A stretch of 23,164 bases of DNA from Priapulus caudatus (GCF_000485595.1 NW_014577189.1:3591-26754), one strand, 5' to 3'; positions 9,443-18,755 are shown, numbered from the stretch's first letter. Program-made: numbers and translations. Notes: a model not told the origin generated them from the sequence alone.

Positions 9443-10012
9443 TGTAGCGACCCTCTAGGGGTGAGTCGCCGGCAGAATGGTAGGTTCAGGACGTCGAGAT
9501 ACACTGAGAGTGCTGTCCCAAGCCTACGCACGGATATCTTTAATTGTTCCCAGATCTTTAGGGCTCCCTACTATGTTTAACCTTGGGTCTATCGACCGGT
9601 AACACCTCGGGACGGTGGCCAGGTACAAGTGAGAACCAACCAACAACACAAATGTAATCTCCAACTCCAGAAGTATGTAGTTATCACATTTATTATGATA
9701 TAATAATAATAATATCAAAGCACGTACACTATATCGGTATCACAATCAATATACAGAACCTATGTAACCTCAGTACATAGATGTACACAGCACCAATAGG
9801 AGACAAGTCTCCAGCAATCTCTCTTTCAGTTTAATATATATATACTAAATATATTAACATAAGCTAACGCTGGAGCTGTCACTGGAGCCGTCACTGGAGC
9901 CGCCACTGGAGCTATCACTGGAGCTATCCCCAGCTCCAGCACACCCTAGTACCAGTACACCATACAAGCACAGGAGGCTAGTCTCCAGCGCACTCGGCCT
10001 CCAACTCCAGGA
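9443..10012 (-). repeat. Gypsy A copy 2, 5' LTR, truncated
   Basis: Matches the first ~570 plus-strand bases of the LTR at 6269 and 14125, ending after CCAACTCCAGGA, where the other copies continue GAACAGAGG. The CACTGGAGC short-repeat patch (9870-9930) has more units here than in the 6269 copy. The missing half includes the TATA box. Confidence 0.85.
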
Positions 10013-10185
10013 CCCGGTTGCACAGTCGTGGATTAACTTTAACCCTGAGTTAAGGTTAACTCTGAGTTAAATTCACTAACTCTGAGTTAGTAAACTCCGA
10101 TTTAAATTTGGGTTTCATAGACATGTTTAAATCCTGAGTTAAGTAACTCAGAGTTTAAATATTTTAACTCAGAGTTAGTATCCCA
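10013..10185. repeat. Palindrome-rich MITE-like sequence
   Basis: Begins CCCGGTTGCACAG at the point where the LTR is broken. It contains at least five copies of AACTC(T/A)GAGTT or half of it, each an inverted pair, plus TTTAAAT cores. This texture is common in non-autonomous DNA transposons. I see no clear matching far end or target duplication, so the boundaries and family are uncertain. Confidence 0.35.
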
Positions 10186-10400
10186 TAATTTCCAATAATA
10201 ATAACAATAGAACAAACGCCAGCAGCAGAAGAACAAGCTAAACGCAGCAATGGTAGCGAATGCAAGAGCAATCAGCAAATTTTTCTAAGTGCAGAAAAGG
10301 CAACTGCTAGTGGACTTTATGAGTTTAACAAGAGTGTGTCTGACATCGAAGCTAACAAACAAATATTACGAACAAGTGCAAAAAAACAGCATATGGACAG
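10186..10400. other. Unassigned AT-rich sequence
   Basis: Contains short AAT/ATA runs near 10190-10210 and no ORF or motif I can support. Confidence 0.3.
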
Positions 10401-10549
10401 ATTATTATTATTGTTATTGAGTTATCTTATATACCCGGCAGCCGGGTAAATAATAAACAAGGAAAATAATTTTTTTAGCCAACTCGGGAATCGAACCGGC
10501 GACGTTCACGATATTAGCATGGCGCTCTAACAGTTGCAGCTACCGAGGA
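10401..10549 (-). repeat. tRNA-Ile-derived SINE
   Basis: On the minus strand 10549-10477 is a tRNA-like head. It has an A-box-like GGTAGCTGCAACTGTTAGAG, a 7-base anticodon loop CTAATAT (AAT, isoleucine) on a 4-bp stem, and a consensus B box GGTTCGATTCC. The acceptor and T stems do not pair well, so it is not a working tRNA. It is followed by A7, a ~60-base body with a GC palindrome ACCCGGC-N-GCCGGGT (10433-10447), and an (ATT/AAT) tail at 10401-10419. Head, body and simple tail are typical of a Pol III-derived SINE. No flanking duplication was found. Confidence 0.6.
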
Positions 10550-10937
10550 ATTTGTTACAAGTAACAATATTATAACTGAACGAATGTAGGAATGGGAATA
10601 AATCAGTGTTGGTACGCCATCTTATAGCGCTCACCGTCGGTGTCAGCGAACAACAAACGTAAAAAATAGTGGTTTACAAGCAAAATCTCTCTCTTCTCCT
10701 CCCCCCCCNAGGTGGCTGACAGGCAATTGCGTTGAACGCGAATGCAGTTTCGGATGCAGAGGGCGTCACGTCCACACTCCGCTCCCTCACGCCTGTTTAT
10801 GAGAGCGCTCAATCCTTTTCACGTGCAGACGATCGGCTGATGATGGTGGTGCCCACACGGTGGCGGCGACCGTCGCGAGCGACGCCTGCACGGCACATGC
10901 AGAGAGGTTCCCGAGCACTGTCGTCTAGGAAAGTGCT
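10550..10937. other. Unassigned sequence with an ambiguous base
   Basis: AT-rich at first, turning GC-rich after an 8-base C run and an N at 10709. The N may mark a weak point in the assembly. ORFs on both strands here are short or low-complexity, and I see no supported gene. Confidence 0.3.
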
Positions 10938-11210
10938 GAGTGAAAGGGCCTCGCTGTCGGGCCTGCCAGAAGAAGCTGGTGAGAAGGAAGCCTCGCTGTT
11001 CCGTCCTGCAGAAAAGAAGCGGTGGAGCGAGAAAGAGCCTCGCTGTCCTGCCTGCAGAAGAATACTGAGCGAGAAGAGCTTCGACTGTCCGGCCTGCAGA
11101 AGAGTGAAGTGAGAAGGAGCCTCGCTGTCCGGCCTGACAGAGGGAGACTGAAGTTGAGAAGGAGCCTCGCTTCGAGCCTGCAGAATAGAGCTGGAGCGAG
11201 AAGGGAAGGC
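10938..11210 (+). repeat. Minisatellite, ~42-bp unit, about 6 copies
   Basis: Tandem units near 10938, 10980, 11024, 11067, 11106, 11150 and 11194 built around GAGCGAGAAGGAGCCTCGCT followed by GTCCGGCCTGCAGAAGA. Spacing is 39-44 bp. Because many units are a multiple of three, one plus frame reads repeated cysteine-containing peptides (CPACRR), which resemble zinc ribbons but arise from the repeat. Confidence 0.75.
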
Positions 11211-11638
11211 GCGGTGAGCACGCACGGAGAGCTGCCAGAAGGAGAAGGACTCATCGTCGACCGAGATGGAGGCGGCGCTAAGAGGCGCTGTAGCGAGGAC
11301 TCGCGCGAGTGGAGGGGAGCTGTTTCCTGCTGAGAGGACGCAGAGACCCCCGGGAAGGCGAGCGAGGACAACCATCTCGTTCGAAGCAGAGCCGGTAGGA
11401 GCTCAGACTTCATGCAGCCGGAAAAGTGGTGACCTCAGACGGATCTGCTCAACTGGAAGGAGACGCAGACGCGCCCTGGTAGCACGCGTGCGTGCAGCTG
11501 ACGGCGGCGGCAGAAATAGTGGAGTGGGTGCGACGGCCACGTGGGGGCGTAGGGGAGGAGGCAGAGACATCCCGGCGTGCCCCAAGAGTACAGTGAGTGG
11601 TATGCGGCGCCACCCGTGACGCCTAATGGCGACGAGGA

Positions 11639-11957
11639 GACCTCGGTCGTGCGGCGGAACGCCAGAAGCAAGGCTACGGACAGCGCGTCCAACCAATCGG
11701 CCCTTGACGACCAACACCGGGTGTGGTACTTTTACCCCGCGCCGAAGCATGTGAAGTTTAGGCCAGCCTTGGACGGGGCCCGTACCTGTCCTGAAAGACG
11801 GGGCCGTTCGTGAGATGGAATCCAGGCGACGGAAGAGGGGACCGCAAAGGGGGAAGGACGTAGCCTCGGAGGGCGATCCCAGATGGAAGTCGGACGAGGC
11901 CAACCGGGTTGGGCCCGCCCAAACGGCGGAAGCCAGCGACAGCGAGGAACAGAAGTG
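11639..11957 (+). pseudogene. Gypsy B integrase C-terminal remnant
   Basis: Three frame segments give a degraded Ty3/gypsy integrase end. First is a helical stretch LGRAAERQKQGYGQRVQP (11642-11695), then in a second frame HRVWYFYPAPKHVKF (11715 onwards), the usual VW(Y/V) motif, and then in a third frame QPWTGPVPVLKD (11764 onwards), the GPY/F module, followed by a basic tail and TGA at 11955-11957. At least two frameshifts separate them. I could not trace the catalytic core upstream. The surroundings are GC-rich, unlike gypsy A, which suggests a different family. Confidence 0.55.
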
Positions 11958-12849
11958 AGGTGGAGGGAGGGCCCAGAGCAAAGGAACTGACTGGGCTGAG
12001 TGCGAGATGCCATGATCGACCAAGAGCGGGCCGAACGCCGACGATGGTGAGTCGGAACGGTCGACGCACGGACCCCAGCGGACTTGACGGCCCTGGCGCC
12101 AGCCGACCAGGAAGGCAGATGAAGTGGCGGAAAGCGGGACATGGCAGACGAGACGCGAGGAGGCCACAAGGCTGTTGGAGCCATGGGCATGGGTACGACC
12201 ACGGGGCTTGGCGCAAAGGCCGGAGCAGGTGACGCGTAAAGCCGGCTGCAGGTGCGACCGCCGCGTCTACGATCTAGAGAGCATATGAGTGCCGCGGGAG
12301 GGGAAGAAGAAGGACATACGTGGCCACTAGAGATAGCTGAGCTGGTGAGATACCACTGCACGAAATCTTGCGGGAGAGGAAATGACGAAAAGATATGACG
12401 CTCGTGAGTTCTCCTGCGGAGTCATGATCACACTCGCGGGGATTACGACTCCTCCTTTCAACGCCGCCGGATAGTGCTTAGCGAAGAGCCGGACGGGATG
12501 GCACGTGTCGTCTGAGAGTATCGACGCGGGTGGTGGGAGTCACGTGCCACTGCCCGGTGTGGGCCAGATATCGCCTTGCCCGCGGTGTACACCGCCGAGG
12601 AGCCGGGTTGGTGTTGTCACCGAAGCGGCGCCGGCGGACGTAAATTTGCCTGCTCGACTGACTACACAAGATGGTGGCGAGGCAGAAGACCGCACAGCGA
12701 CAAAGCGAAGCCCACCTGTCGCGTGGGTCATGGAGCTCGCCCTCTATTGGTGGACACACTCATAGACACGTGTTCAAGTGTCATCTGTATGTTTTATTTT
12801 CATTTGTAGTATAATGAGCAGGTGCTTTTCAAAGTTTTAAGTTGGGGAA
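11958..12849 (+). other. Gypsy B 3' region, GC-rich, no intact gene
   Basis: GC-rich sequence between the integrase remnant and the probable 3' LTR. Long overlapping ORFs on the minus strand (for example 11403-12167, 11732-12361) exist in several frames at once, with compositions rich in P, R and S. This is what GC-rich noncoding DNA gives by chance, so I do not call them. A purine-rich stretch AAGTTGGGGAA at 12839-12849 would serve as a polypurine tract for the LTR that follows. Confidence 0.4.
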
Positions 12850-13856
12850 TGTAGGCAGATCGCTTTGTAGATCGTGCATCGATGTGCAGTTTAATTATCA
12901 CGGGAGATGGCCGCTAGCCGCGAGCGACGATTCCAGGGGGGAAGGGGCGGGAGAACAAGGGGAAAAAAACGGCGCGAAAAGGCAGGAGATACGCCTGATA
13001 GTGATGGCGTAGTTTGTGTCTTCGTAGAATTAGCGTCACGATGCTTAATTACTTGACCGTGCGCGAGTGCTGTAATTGTAGTTTGGTCCTTCGTAGTGGC
13101 GTACGGTACTAGTAGTTAGCTAGTACTACACACACATCTACGTACTAGTAGTACGTGGTATGTGTACGTATGTAGCAGTAATGTTGTACGTATGAGCTGC
13201 ATGCTATGCTTGTAGCCTAGTAAGTGTACCGTGGTATGGCGACATATAGTATATTTAATCGGTAATCGTACGTGTTATGGAATATTGTAGGATCAAATTG
13301 AATAGACTATTGTGGAACGTAAATGCAAGTATACTTAATACGGCTAGGTAAGGTGTACGGGAGGGAGGGAAGGAAAATTCATCTGTGTGTTTATTAATCT
13401 ATGAGAAGAATCGTGCGCTATAGCGCGTAGGAGAGTTCCCTCTAGGTGTGCTGTTGAAGCCAGCAGAACTGCATGTGACGCACTGTGTATTGTCGTTTCT
13501 GCTATGTGGGCATTTGTTTCTCCATATATTAATATTATATGCGTGGTGTTTACAGCCTCTACCGGAAGTGACTATTTAGCAATTATTGGTGACGTTCGTT
13601 AAGCGCAATTTTAGTTTGCCGTGGATGTGCAAGGCCGTGGCTGCAGTTACGGCACTACATGTACTTTCACTTCGTAGACAAGCACCCCCCCCCCTCGATA
13701 ATCTCACTGGAACGAACGGAAAATCCCCCCCCACTCTTGGTCGGGCGTCCGGGTGTTTGACTGCCTCTGCCTTCTCGCGTCCTAGTGAATCGAAATTGCT
13801 GTAAAGGCGGGGAGTAACGCCACTTGTCAGGGTGGCGCGGCGAACGCAACGCTACA
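12850..13856 (+). repeat. Probable 3' LTR of gypsy B
   Basis: Starts TGTAG after a purine-rich tract and could end at CTACA (13852-13856), giving a 5-bp inverted terminal pair and a length of ~1007 bp, normal for a gypsy LTR. No partner LTR is in the window, so the limits are an inference. Inside are two small hairpins (13106-13126 and 13140-13156), a C9 run and a C8 run. No ORF in this stretch is supported. Confidence 0.4.
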
Positions 13857-14099
13857 GTATACCACGGCCAATGGTAGTAGTCTACGCGGTCAATTAGGCG
13901 ATGAGGAGGGAGGTGGAGGAGAAAACCGTTACATACCAGACTGTGCCTAATCTCTACACTCTACTGGAAGTCTGAGGTACGGGGTCTGTATCACACTCCC
14001 TCCCACGGCGTCTGCGGCTGGAGAAAAGATACCCTCACTCGGCTACATAACCCAGAAACAATTTCGGTTGACTTCTCAATTATACAATGGCACCCAAAA

Positions 14100-14117
14100 A
14101 TCCCGGACGAGGCCCCT
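14100..14117 (-). other. Primer-binding site of gypsy A copy 3, altered
   Basis: Same place and same core (GGCCTCGTCCGGGAT on the minus strand) as 9419-9436, but with changes at the LTR-proximal end. It is flanked by AAATTTC and the LTR end. Confidence 0.6.
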
Positions 14118-14124
14118 AAATTTC

Positions 14125-15295
14125 TGTGCGAACCCTCTAGGGCAGGCGCCGGCGGATGTTAGGTTCATTGCGTGCGAGGATACATTGAGCGTGCTGATCC
14201 CAGAGCCTACGCACGGATATCTTCAATTTGTTCCCAGATCTTTAGGGCTCCCTACTATGTACACTTGGGTCTATCGACGGCTAACACCTCGGGACGGTGC
14301 GCCAGCCAGGTACAAGTGAGAACCAACCAACAACACAAATGTAATCTCCAACTCCAGAAGTATGTAGTTATCACATTTATTATGATATAATAATAATAAT
14401 ATCAAAGTACGTACACTATATCGGTATCACAATCAATATACAGAACCTATGTAACCTCAGTACATAGATGTACACAGCACCAATAGGAGACAATTCTCCA
14501 GTAATCTCTCTCAGTATTTAATATGTATATATATATAGTATATATGTGTATCAATTAGACAGAATCTAACACTGGAGCCACCACTGGAGCTATCACTGGA
14601 GCTATCACTCGCTCCAGCACACCCTAGTACCAGTACACCATACAAGCACAGGAGGCTAGTCTCCAGCGCACTCGGTCTCCAACTCCAGGAGAACAGAGGT
14701 CTTACTGCGAACTATACTCCAGTAAACAAACAACTGACTGACACAGCAACTGGCTGGCTATTCCGTAAACCTCTATATTTTACATCTCAACTCCTCTCCC
14801 CAACCGGACGTTACAGGAGAATCGAACCAATCTCCAGATCCAGGAGAGGACTGCTACTCTAGTCCAGAAGAGAAGTGGCTTACACCTTCGGTGCTTGCGA
14901 CCACAACTGAGTTCTCTCTCCCTCTTCGGTGCTTTTATACCCAGTAACAGTCATGCGCCGTGAGCTCAGTAACTAGTACACTATCTACGTCACATGGCAA
15001 CACAGTCGATCGCATTACTCACTATTACGTGACACAAAATAGTTCCTCTTTACCAAATACAATTAAAATAGGAACGGTCTATTATAAAAGTATAAATATC
15101 TCTTTGGTTATCCTTTGACTCGTAATATATTTATTAGTATACAATTATAAAATAGAAACATGAATATAGCAGATTCTAAGTTAACAACTGGAATTTACCG
15201 GATTTTAATCACAACCAAAGATGGCAGCGCTTTATTATGAAATGCGTGAATAACTTCTTTCTTCAAATACACATCGGCAAGCCGAAATCCCCACA
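14125..15295 (-). repeat. Gypsy A copy 3, complete LTR
   Basis: About 1171 bp, aligning end to end with 6269-7423, with the same TATA box at 14932-14939 and the same terminal CCCCACA. It directly abuts repeat R at 15296. Confidence 0.85.
14932..14939 (-). promoter_or_regulatory. TATA box in gypsy A copy 3 LTR
   Basis: TATAAAAG on the minus strand at the position equivalent to 7063-7070. Confidence 0.5.
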
Positions 15296-15393
15296 AGAGG
15301 ACAAGATAGTAGCCCTCCTAGAGGAGTGATAGATCAAGAGATTCAAGCTATTGTAGACCAGATTTTTGACACGAATAATCATCTTCACTGCAT
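15296..15393 (+). repeat. Repeat R copy 1, left part
   Basis: Starts AGAGGACAAGATAGTAG and ends CTTCACTGCAT. It matches 22120-22217 almost base for base. The BEL element splits it from its right part at 20087. The gypsy A copy 3 LTR ends exactly where it begins. Confidence 0.85.
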
Positions 15394-15564
15394 CGCCACT
15401 CCGTGTTATTGTGTATCGCGCGTTGTTTGTTCTCGCGCGACCTGGCGAGACCGTTTGTTGTCATTCGCGTGACCGTCCATGTTTGATTCTCTGTACATGT
15501 TTGATGTCAATACAGTTTGTTGTACTCATACTCAGGTGTGTGTGGTGGTATTAATCTAGTTAAC
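15394..15564 (+). repeat. BEL 5' LTR
   Basis: 171 bp from CGCCACTCCGTG to CTAGTTAAC, matching 19920-20086. The ends were set by comparison with the uninterrupted R copy and are not TG...CA. An alternative start at the TGC of 15389 is possible because the 3' LTR is also preceded by a TGC. Confidence 0.8.
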
Positions 15565-15565
15565 C

Positions 15566-15583
15566 TGGTGGCAGCGCTGATCC
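15566..15583 (+). other. Candidate primer-binding site of BEL element
   Basis: TGGTGGCAGCGCTGATCC begins one base after the 5' LTR. Starting with TGG matches the CCA end of a tRNA. I cannot name the tRNA with certainty. Confidence 0.5.
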
Positions 15584-15749
15584 ACGCCTAGAGGAAAGAC
15601 TAAACCATACAGGCCGGGTATATAACTGTGTGAACGCATCGTTTCATTAACGTGTACGTGCACCCGTCGTAGAGACTGTGCATTTTAGAGACTCGAACGT
15701 GTATTGATATCGACGGTGTCCTGTTTCGTGCATTGTGTGCGGACAGTAA

Positions 15750-16232
15750 CATCGTAGTCAAGGAAAGTGTTCCTGTACTGTTTATGAAGTATGGCTTTCT
15801 CCAGGGCTCCCAAACAGTGGCCCCCATACCACGGACGAAAAAATAAACACTGTCGAAGTCTGGAAACAGAACTTAATCTACGTTTTATCACTAGACGCTA
15901 ACTTTGCTCCCTTCTTGCGCACTGACGCTACTTGGGAGAAGAAAACTGCTTTTAACCCTAACCGAGATTTTATCGACGACGATGGGCACGTTGGCGGTGT
16001 TGTACGTCGCACCGCAGCACAGAAGTGCACCATGCTGGAGCTTATGCTAGGGCAGATTGCCAACTTCTGTCCGGTTATTGCTAGGAACTCCCTTGTCAAG
16101 CAGTCAACATCACTCGAGGACATTTGGCAGAAAATCTGCCAACATTATGGTTTCCAGAGCACAGGCGCCCATTTTTTAGACCTTGCATCTATTAAGCTGG
16201 AACACAATGAACGTCATGAGGACTTGTACTAA
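15750..16232 (+). pseudogene. BEL gag, N-terminal segment
   Basis: An open frame runs from after TAA 15747-15749 to TAA 16230-16232. No ATG lies in this frame before 15915, while ATGs at 15784 and 15791 are in the other two frames, so an indel near the run of six A's around 15838-15843 may have displaced the start. The text from about residue 20 ([20 protein letters not shown]) to the end has the look of BEL/Pao Gag: an aromatic-rich helical start, then [13 protein letters not shown] and a conserved LDLASIKLE. The stop at 16230 is in the same frame as the next segment, so a single nonsense codon divides Gag. Confidence 0.7.
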
Positions 16233-17096
16233 AGACTTATGTCCTTTTTTGAAGACAACTTGTTGACTCAGAATTGTGAAATTTCGCATAATGGAGCACC
16301 TGTTGACACAGACGACGAAATGTCTCCCTCACTTGAGAACACTATCACGCTCGTATGGCTACAACCTATCCACAAGGGTCTACCACTACTGGTGAAGCAG
16401 CGATACGGACCGGAGCTACGCAATAAAATCGTGGCCTCCTTAAAACCTGAAATTTCACAGGTTCTGCCATCACTCCTCGACGAGTTACGAACCATTGAAG
16501 ACTCACGGGTCTCGCGTGCAAGTTCCACATTCCCACCTCGCCGCCCTATGTCGACCCAACGCAAGGCAGACAAAGAGTGTTCTATTTGCAAAGCCGCGGG
16601 CCGCGCTGGATCATCCTCTCATTTCCTGAGCGAGTGTCATCTCCTTACAGATCCAGACAGGCGTTTTCTGCGTTCCGGTAGGACCCGCATGGTCGGGGAA
16701 GGAAATATTTCAGACATCGATCCAGAGAATGACAATCCTGAGTTTCTCGAATACAGTGCCTTTCTCGATTCCGCTACCAAGCATTCAGTCAGGAGAGTGG
16801 ACGTTGTTGAATCTCCTGTTCTGTACTGCTTTTACAATCTACACCCTGTCAAGTTAACATTGGACACCGGTGCCGCTACCAATCTCGTTACTCTTGACTT
16901 TGCCAAGTCAGTTAGTCTCCCAGTCAAGCCTACCTCCCAATCTGCCTACCAAGCTAATGGTGTAACCCCTCTAGACATAGTAGGAGAGGTTCACTGTTCC
17001 CTGACACGTAACGAGACAGTTTTGCGGCTTGACGCCCTTGTCGTGCGCAAACTTGACAACCCCTGTTCTGGTCGGAAACCCATTCCACGTCTCTAA
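16233..17096 (+). pseudogene. BEL gag C-terminus and protease start
   Basis: Continues the Gag frame after the stop at 16230; the first ATG is at 16239. Counting from that ATG, residues 114-133 form a BEL-type zinc knuckle, C-x2-C-x10-H-x4-C (C114, C117, H128, C133). The aspartic protease active site LTLDTGAATNLV is at residues 206-217 (DTGA at 209-212). The frame ends at TAA 17094-17096 shortly after a shift near 17057-17063, a C run, after which the protease continues in the next frame. Gag and Pol being in one frame is normal for BEL/Pao. Confidence 0.8.
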
Positions 17097-17402
17097 TGAC
17101 ATTGGTACTAGACCGAAGAAAAGGCAGATCATTATTGGTGGATCGGAGGTCGTCTACTATGGAACACAGTCTACCAACAAGGCGTCAGTGCGACGCACAC
17201 AAGCTATGGTCTTGCGCACCCCGGCTAGGTCCACTGTCTTACTGCCAGAAGACCATATCGATCTGTGTACCCCCCAGATACAGATCCCGACATGGAATGG
17301 GCCCTGGAACCAAGACTCGATAGCCCGTCAAACCAGTGCAAGTGTGATTCGCCATGGCCCGACCCCTAAGTCGTACTGTCTGTCACCCACACAAGTCGAC
17401 TA
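17060..17402 (+). pseudogene. BEL protease C-terminal segment, frameshifted
   Basis: In the frame shared with the ATG at 17029, the meaningful text is about PVLVGNPFHVSNDIG followed by KKRQIIIGGSEVVYYG, which suits the second half of a retroviral-type protease (flap and IGG region). It then continues into a linker. A second frameshift around 17390-17403 returns to the original frame, where CNGTDEPIKLKRNEHVCQ carries on. The rest of the frame to 17571 is probably out of phase. Confidence 0.65.
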
Positions 17403-18755
17403 TGTAATGGCACCGATGAACCTATTAAGCTCAAGCGTAACGAGCACGTGTGCCAGATCCAGACGGTGGTTTCTGTCCACGACAACCCCAGTCCCGGTGC
17501 CTTTCACTCTTCCAACCCCTCTAGCAATGCATCTCCACGGGGTAATGGCGATTGCTCGTCCATTCAAATAGATCCCGAGAACACCCTACCCCCGGGTATA
17601 CGTCAGAAGGTCAGGGATCTACATGCCCCATTTGATACTGTGTCTCCCGATGTCCCCAAATACAACGGTGCTAGTGGTCTCATCGAGGCTACTGTCAACA
17701 TGGGTCCCCCCCCACCTCAGAGGAAGGGCCGACTCCCTGGCTATGGCCGCGATTCCCATGTTGATTTTCAGAACGAGTTCGATGACTTGGAACGACCATC
17801 ATTGGACACATCAGTCCAGGATGTCATGTCTGGATCCACCCGCATGCCATTTTCCAACCGAGTGGCATGGCGAGCCACCCAACGAAAGTGCTCTGACTTG
17901 CGACGCGTACATGCCCACCTATCCCAGGGCACCAGACTAGGGAGGAAGGCTGTTAAGGTCCACGACGTTCGCAGGTATCTTTACGACGTGGTGATGTCTA
18001 GTGATGGACTGTTAGTCGTTAACGACAACCAGCCCTTCCAGCCTTGCCGAGAACGCATTGTGGTCCCAAGATCAGTCCTAGATGGTCTTATTACTGCTGT
18101 GCACATCCGCTTCAACCATCCCAGCCCTTACCAAATGAAGCTGCTACTTTTCAGGTACTTTTATGCTCTGAACCTGGATGCCGCAGTTCGTGCCGCCTAC
18201 GATTCGTGTCACCACTGCATGGCACTTAAGTCTGTTCCCGTATCACTGCAACCGCAGTCTACCGAAGACCCTTCTACTATGATCGGTTCATCATTTGCCT
18301 TGGACGTTATGAGACGATATCGGCAATGCGTTTTGCTCCTTCGTGAAACTGTGTCATCGTATACACTGACTTCACTGATCTCCGATGAGAAGCACGAGAC
18401 CCTACGCGATGCTATCATCTCGATGTGTGCTGACGTCGCCCTTCAAGGAGATCATGGCGTGCGGATTCGAGTTGATCCTGGTTCCGGACTGGTGGCACTG
18501 AAAAACGACCCTGCCCTTCTAGCCCAAAGTATACATCTCGTCATCGGACGCATCAAAAATCCAAACAGAAACCCTGTTGCGGAAAGGGCAATCGAGGAGC
18601 TAGGCTTGGAGTATCTCAGAATTTCACCAGGGGGCGGTCCTATGACTCCCCTGTCGCTAGCAGTAGCTCCCTCGTCTATGAATTCGCGTATCAGGAGGGA
18701 CGGTCTTTCGGCCAGAGAGGTATGGACGCAAAGAGATCAGGTTACTGGTCAATAA
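17403..18755 (+). pseudogene. BEL pol: linker plus integrase, RT/RNase H deleted
   Basis: Numbering is from the ATG at 17448 (435 codons). Residues 1-115 are the pre-RT linker, including VNMGPPPPQRKGRLPGYGRD. At about residue 115 (base ~17790) it passes straight into the region that normally follows RNase H (VQDVMSGSTRMPFSNR). The integrase zinc-binding domain has H219, H224, C254 and C257. The catalytic triad is D286, D343 and E379, with exactly 35 residues between the last two, so all key residues are present. It ends at TAA 18753-18755, in phase with the next segment. RT and RNase H, normally several hundred residues, are absent. Integrase fold and triad look intact; activity is unknown. 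Confidence 0.85.

Larger units (their letters stand above)
6269..10012 (-). mobile_element. Ty3/gypsy-like LTR element, gypsy A copy 2, defective
   Basis: Minus-strand element with, in transcription order, a truncated 5' LTR (10012-9443), primer-binding site (9436-9419), gag start, RT 3' end, RNase H, integrase start, accessory-ORF tail, polypurine tract (7436-7424) and a full 3' LTR (7423-6269). The RT to RNase H to integrase order is that of Ty3/gypsy. The internal region is only about 2.0 kb. Most of gag, protease, the RT catalytic part and the integrase core are deleted, so the copy cannot encode its own transposition. The 5' LTR stops at 10012 at a junction with unrelated palindrome-rich DNA. 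Confidence 0.85.
13895..15295 (-). mobile_element. Gypsy A copy 3, 5' end only
   Basis: Contains a complete 5' LTR (15295-14125), a primer-binding site and ~200 bases of leader and gag start matching 9210-9442. It then stops next to the gypsy B LTR. The leader and first ~200 LTR bases show many more indels against copy 2 than the rest of the LTR does, for example in the GACCCTCTAGGGGTGAGTCG block. This looks like local sequence error and not uniform ageing. Confidence 0.75.

Noticed and set aside
10477-10549. Functional tRNA-Ile gene
   Set aside because: The anticodon loop and B box fit, but the acceptor and T stems do not pair and a SINE-like body and tail follow.
10809-11413. Minus-strand ORFs of 188 and 162 codons over the minisatellite
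   Set aside because: Their internal repeats mirror the 42-bp DNA repeat, and both frames are equally open, so there is no sign of coding.
11403-12361. Long overlapping minus-strand ORFs (254, 209 and 152 codons)
   Set aside because: They overlap in several frames, are rich in P, R, S and L, show no domains, and lie antisense to a gypsy integrase remnant in GC-rich DNA, where long chance ORFs are expected.
8085-18755. Reassigned genetic code with TAA/TAG read as sense
   Set aside because: Stops occur only inside decayed retroelements. The two gypsy accessory-ORF copies end at the same place with TAA and TGA, which shows that TAA is used as a stop there. Animal nuclear genomes are not known to do this.
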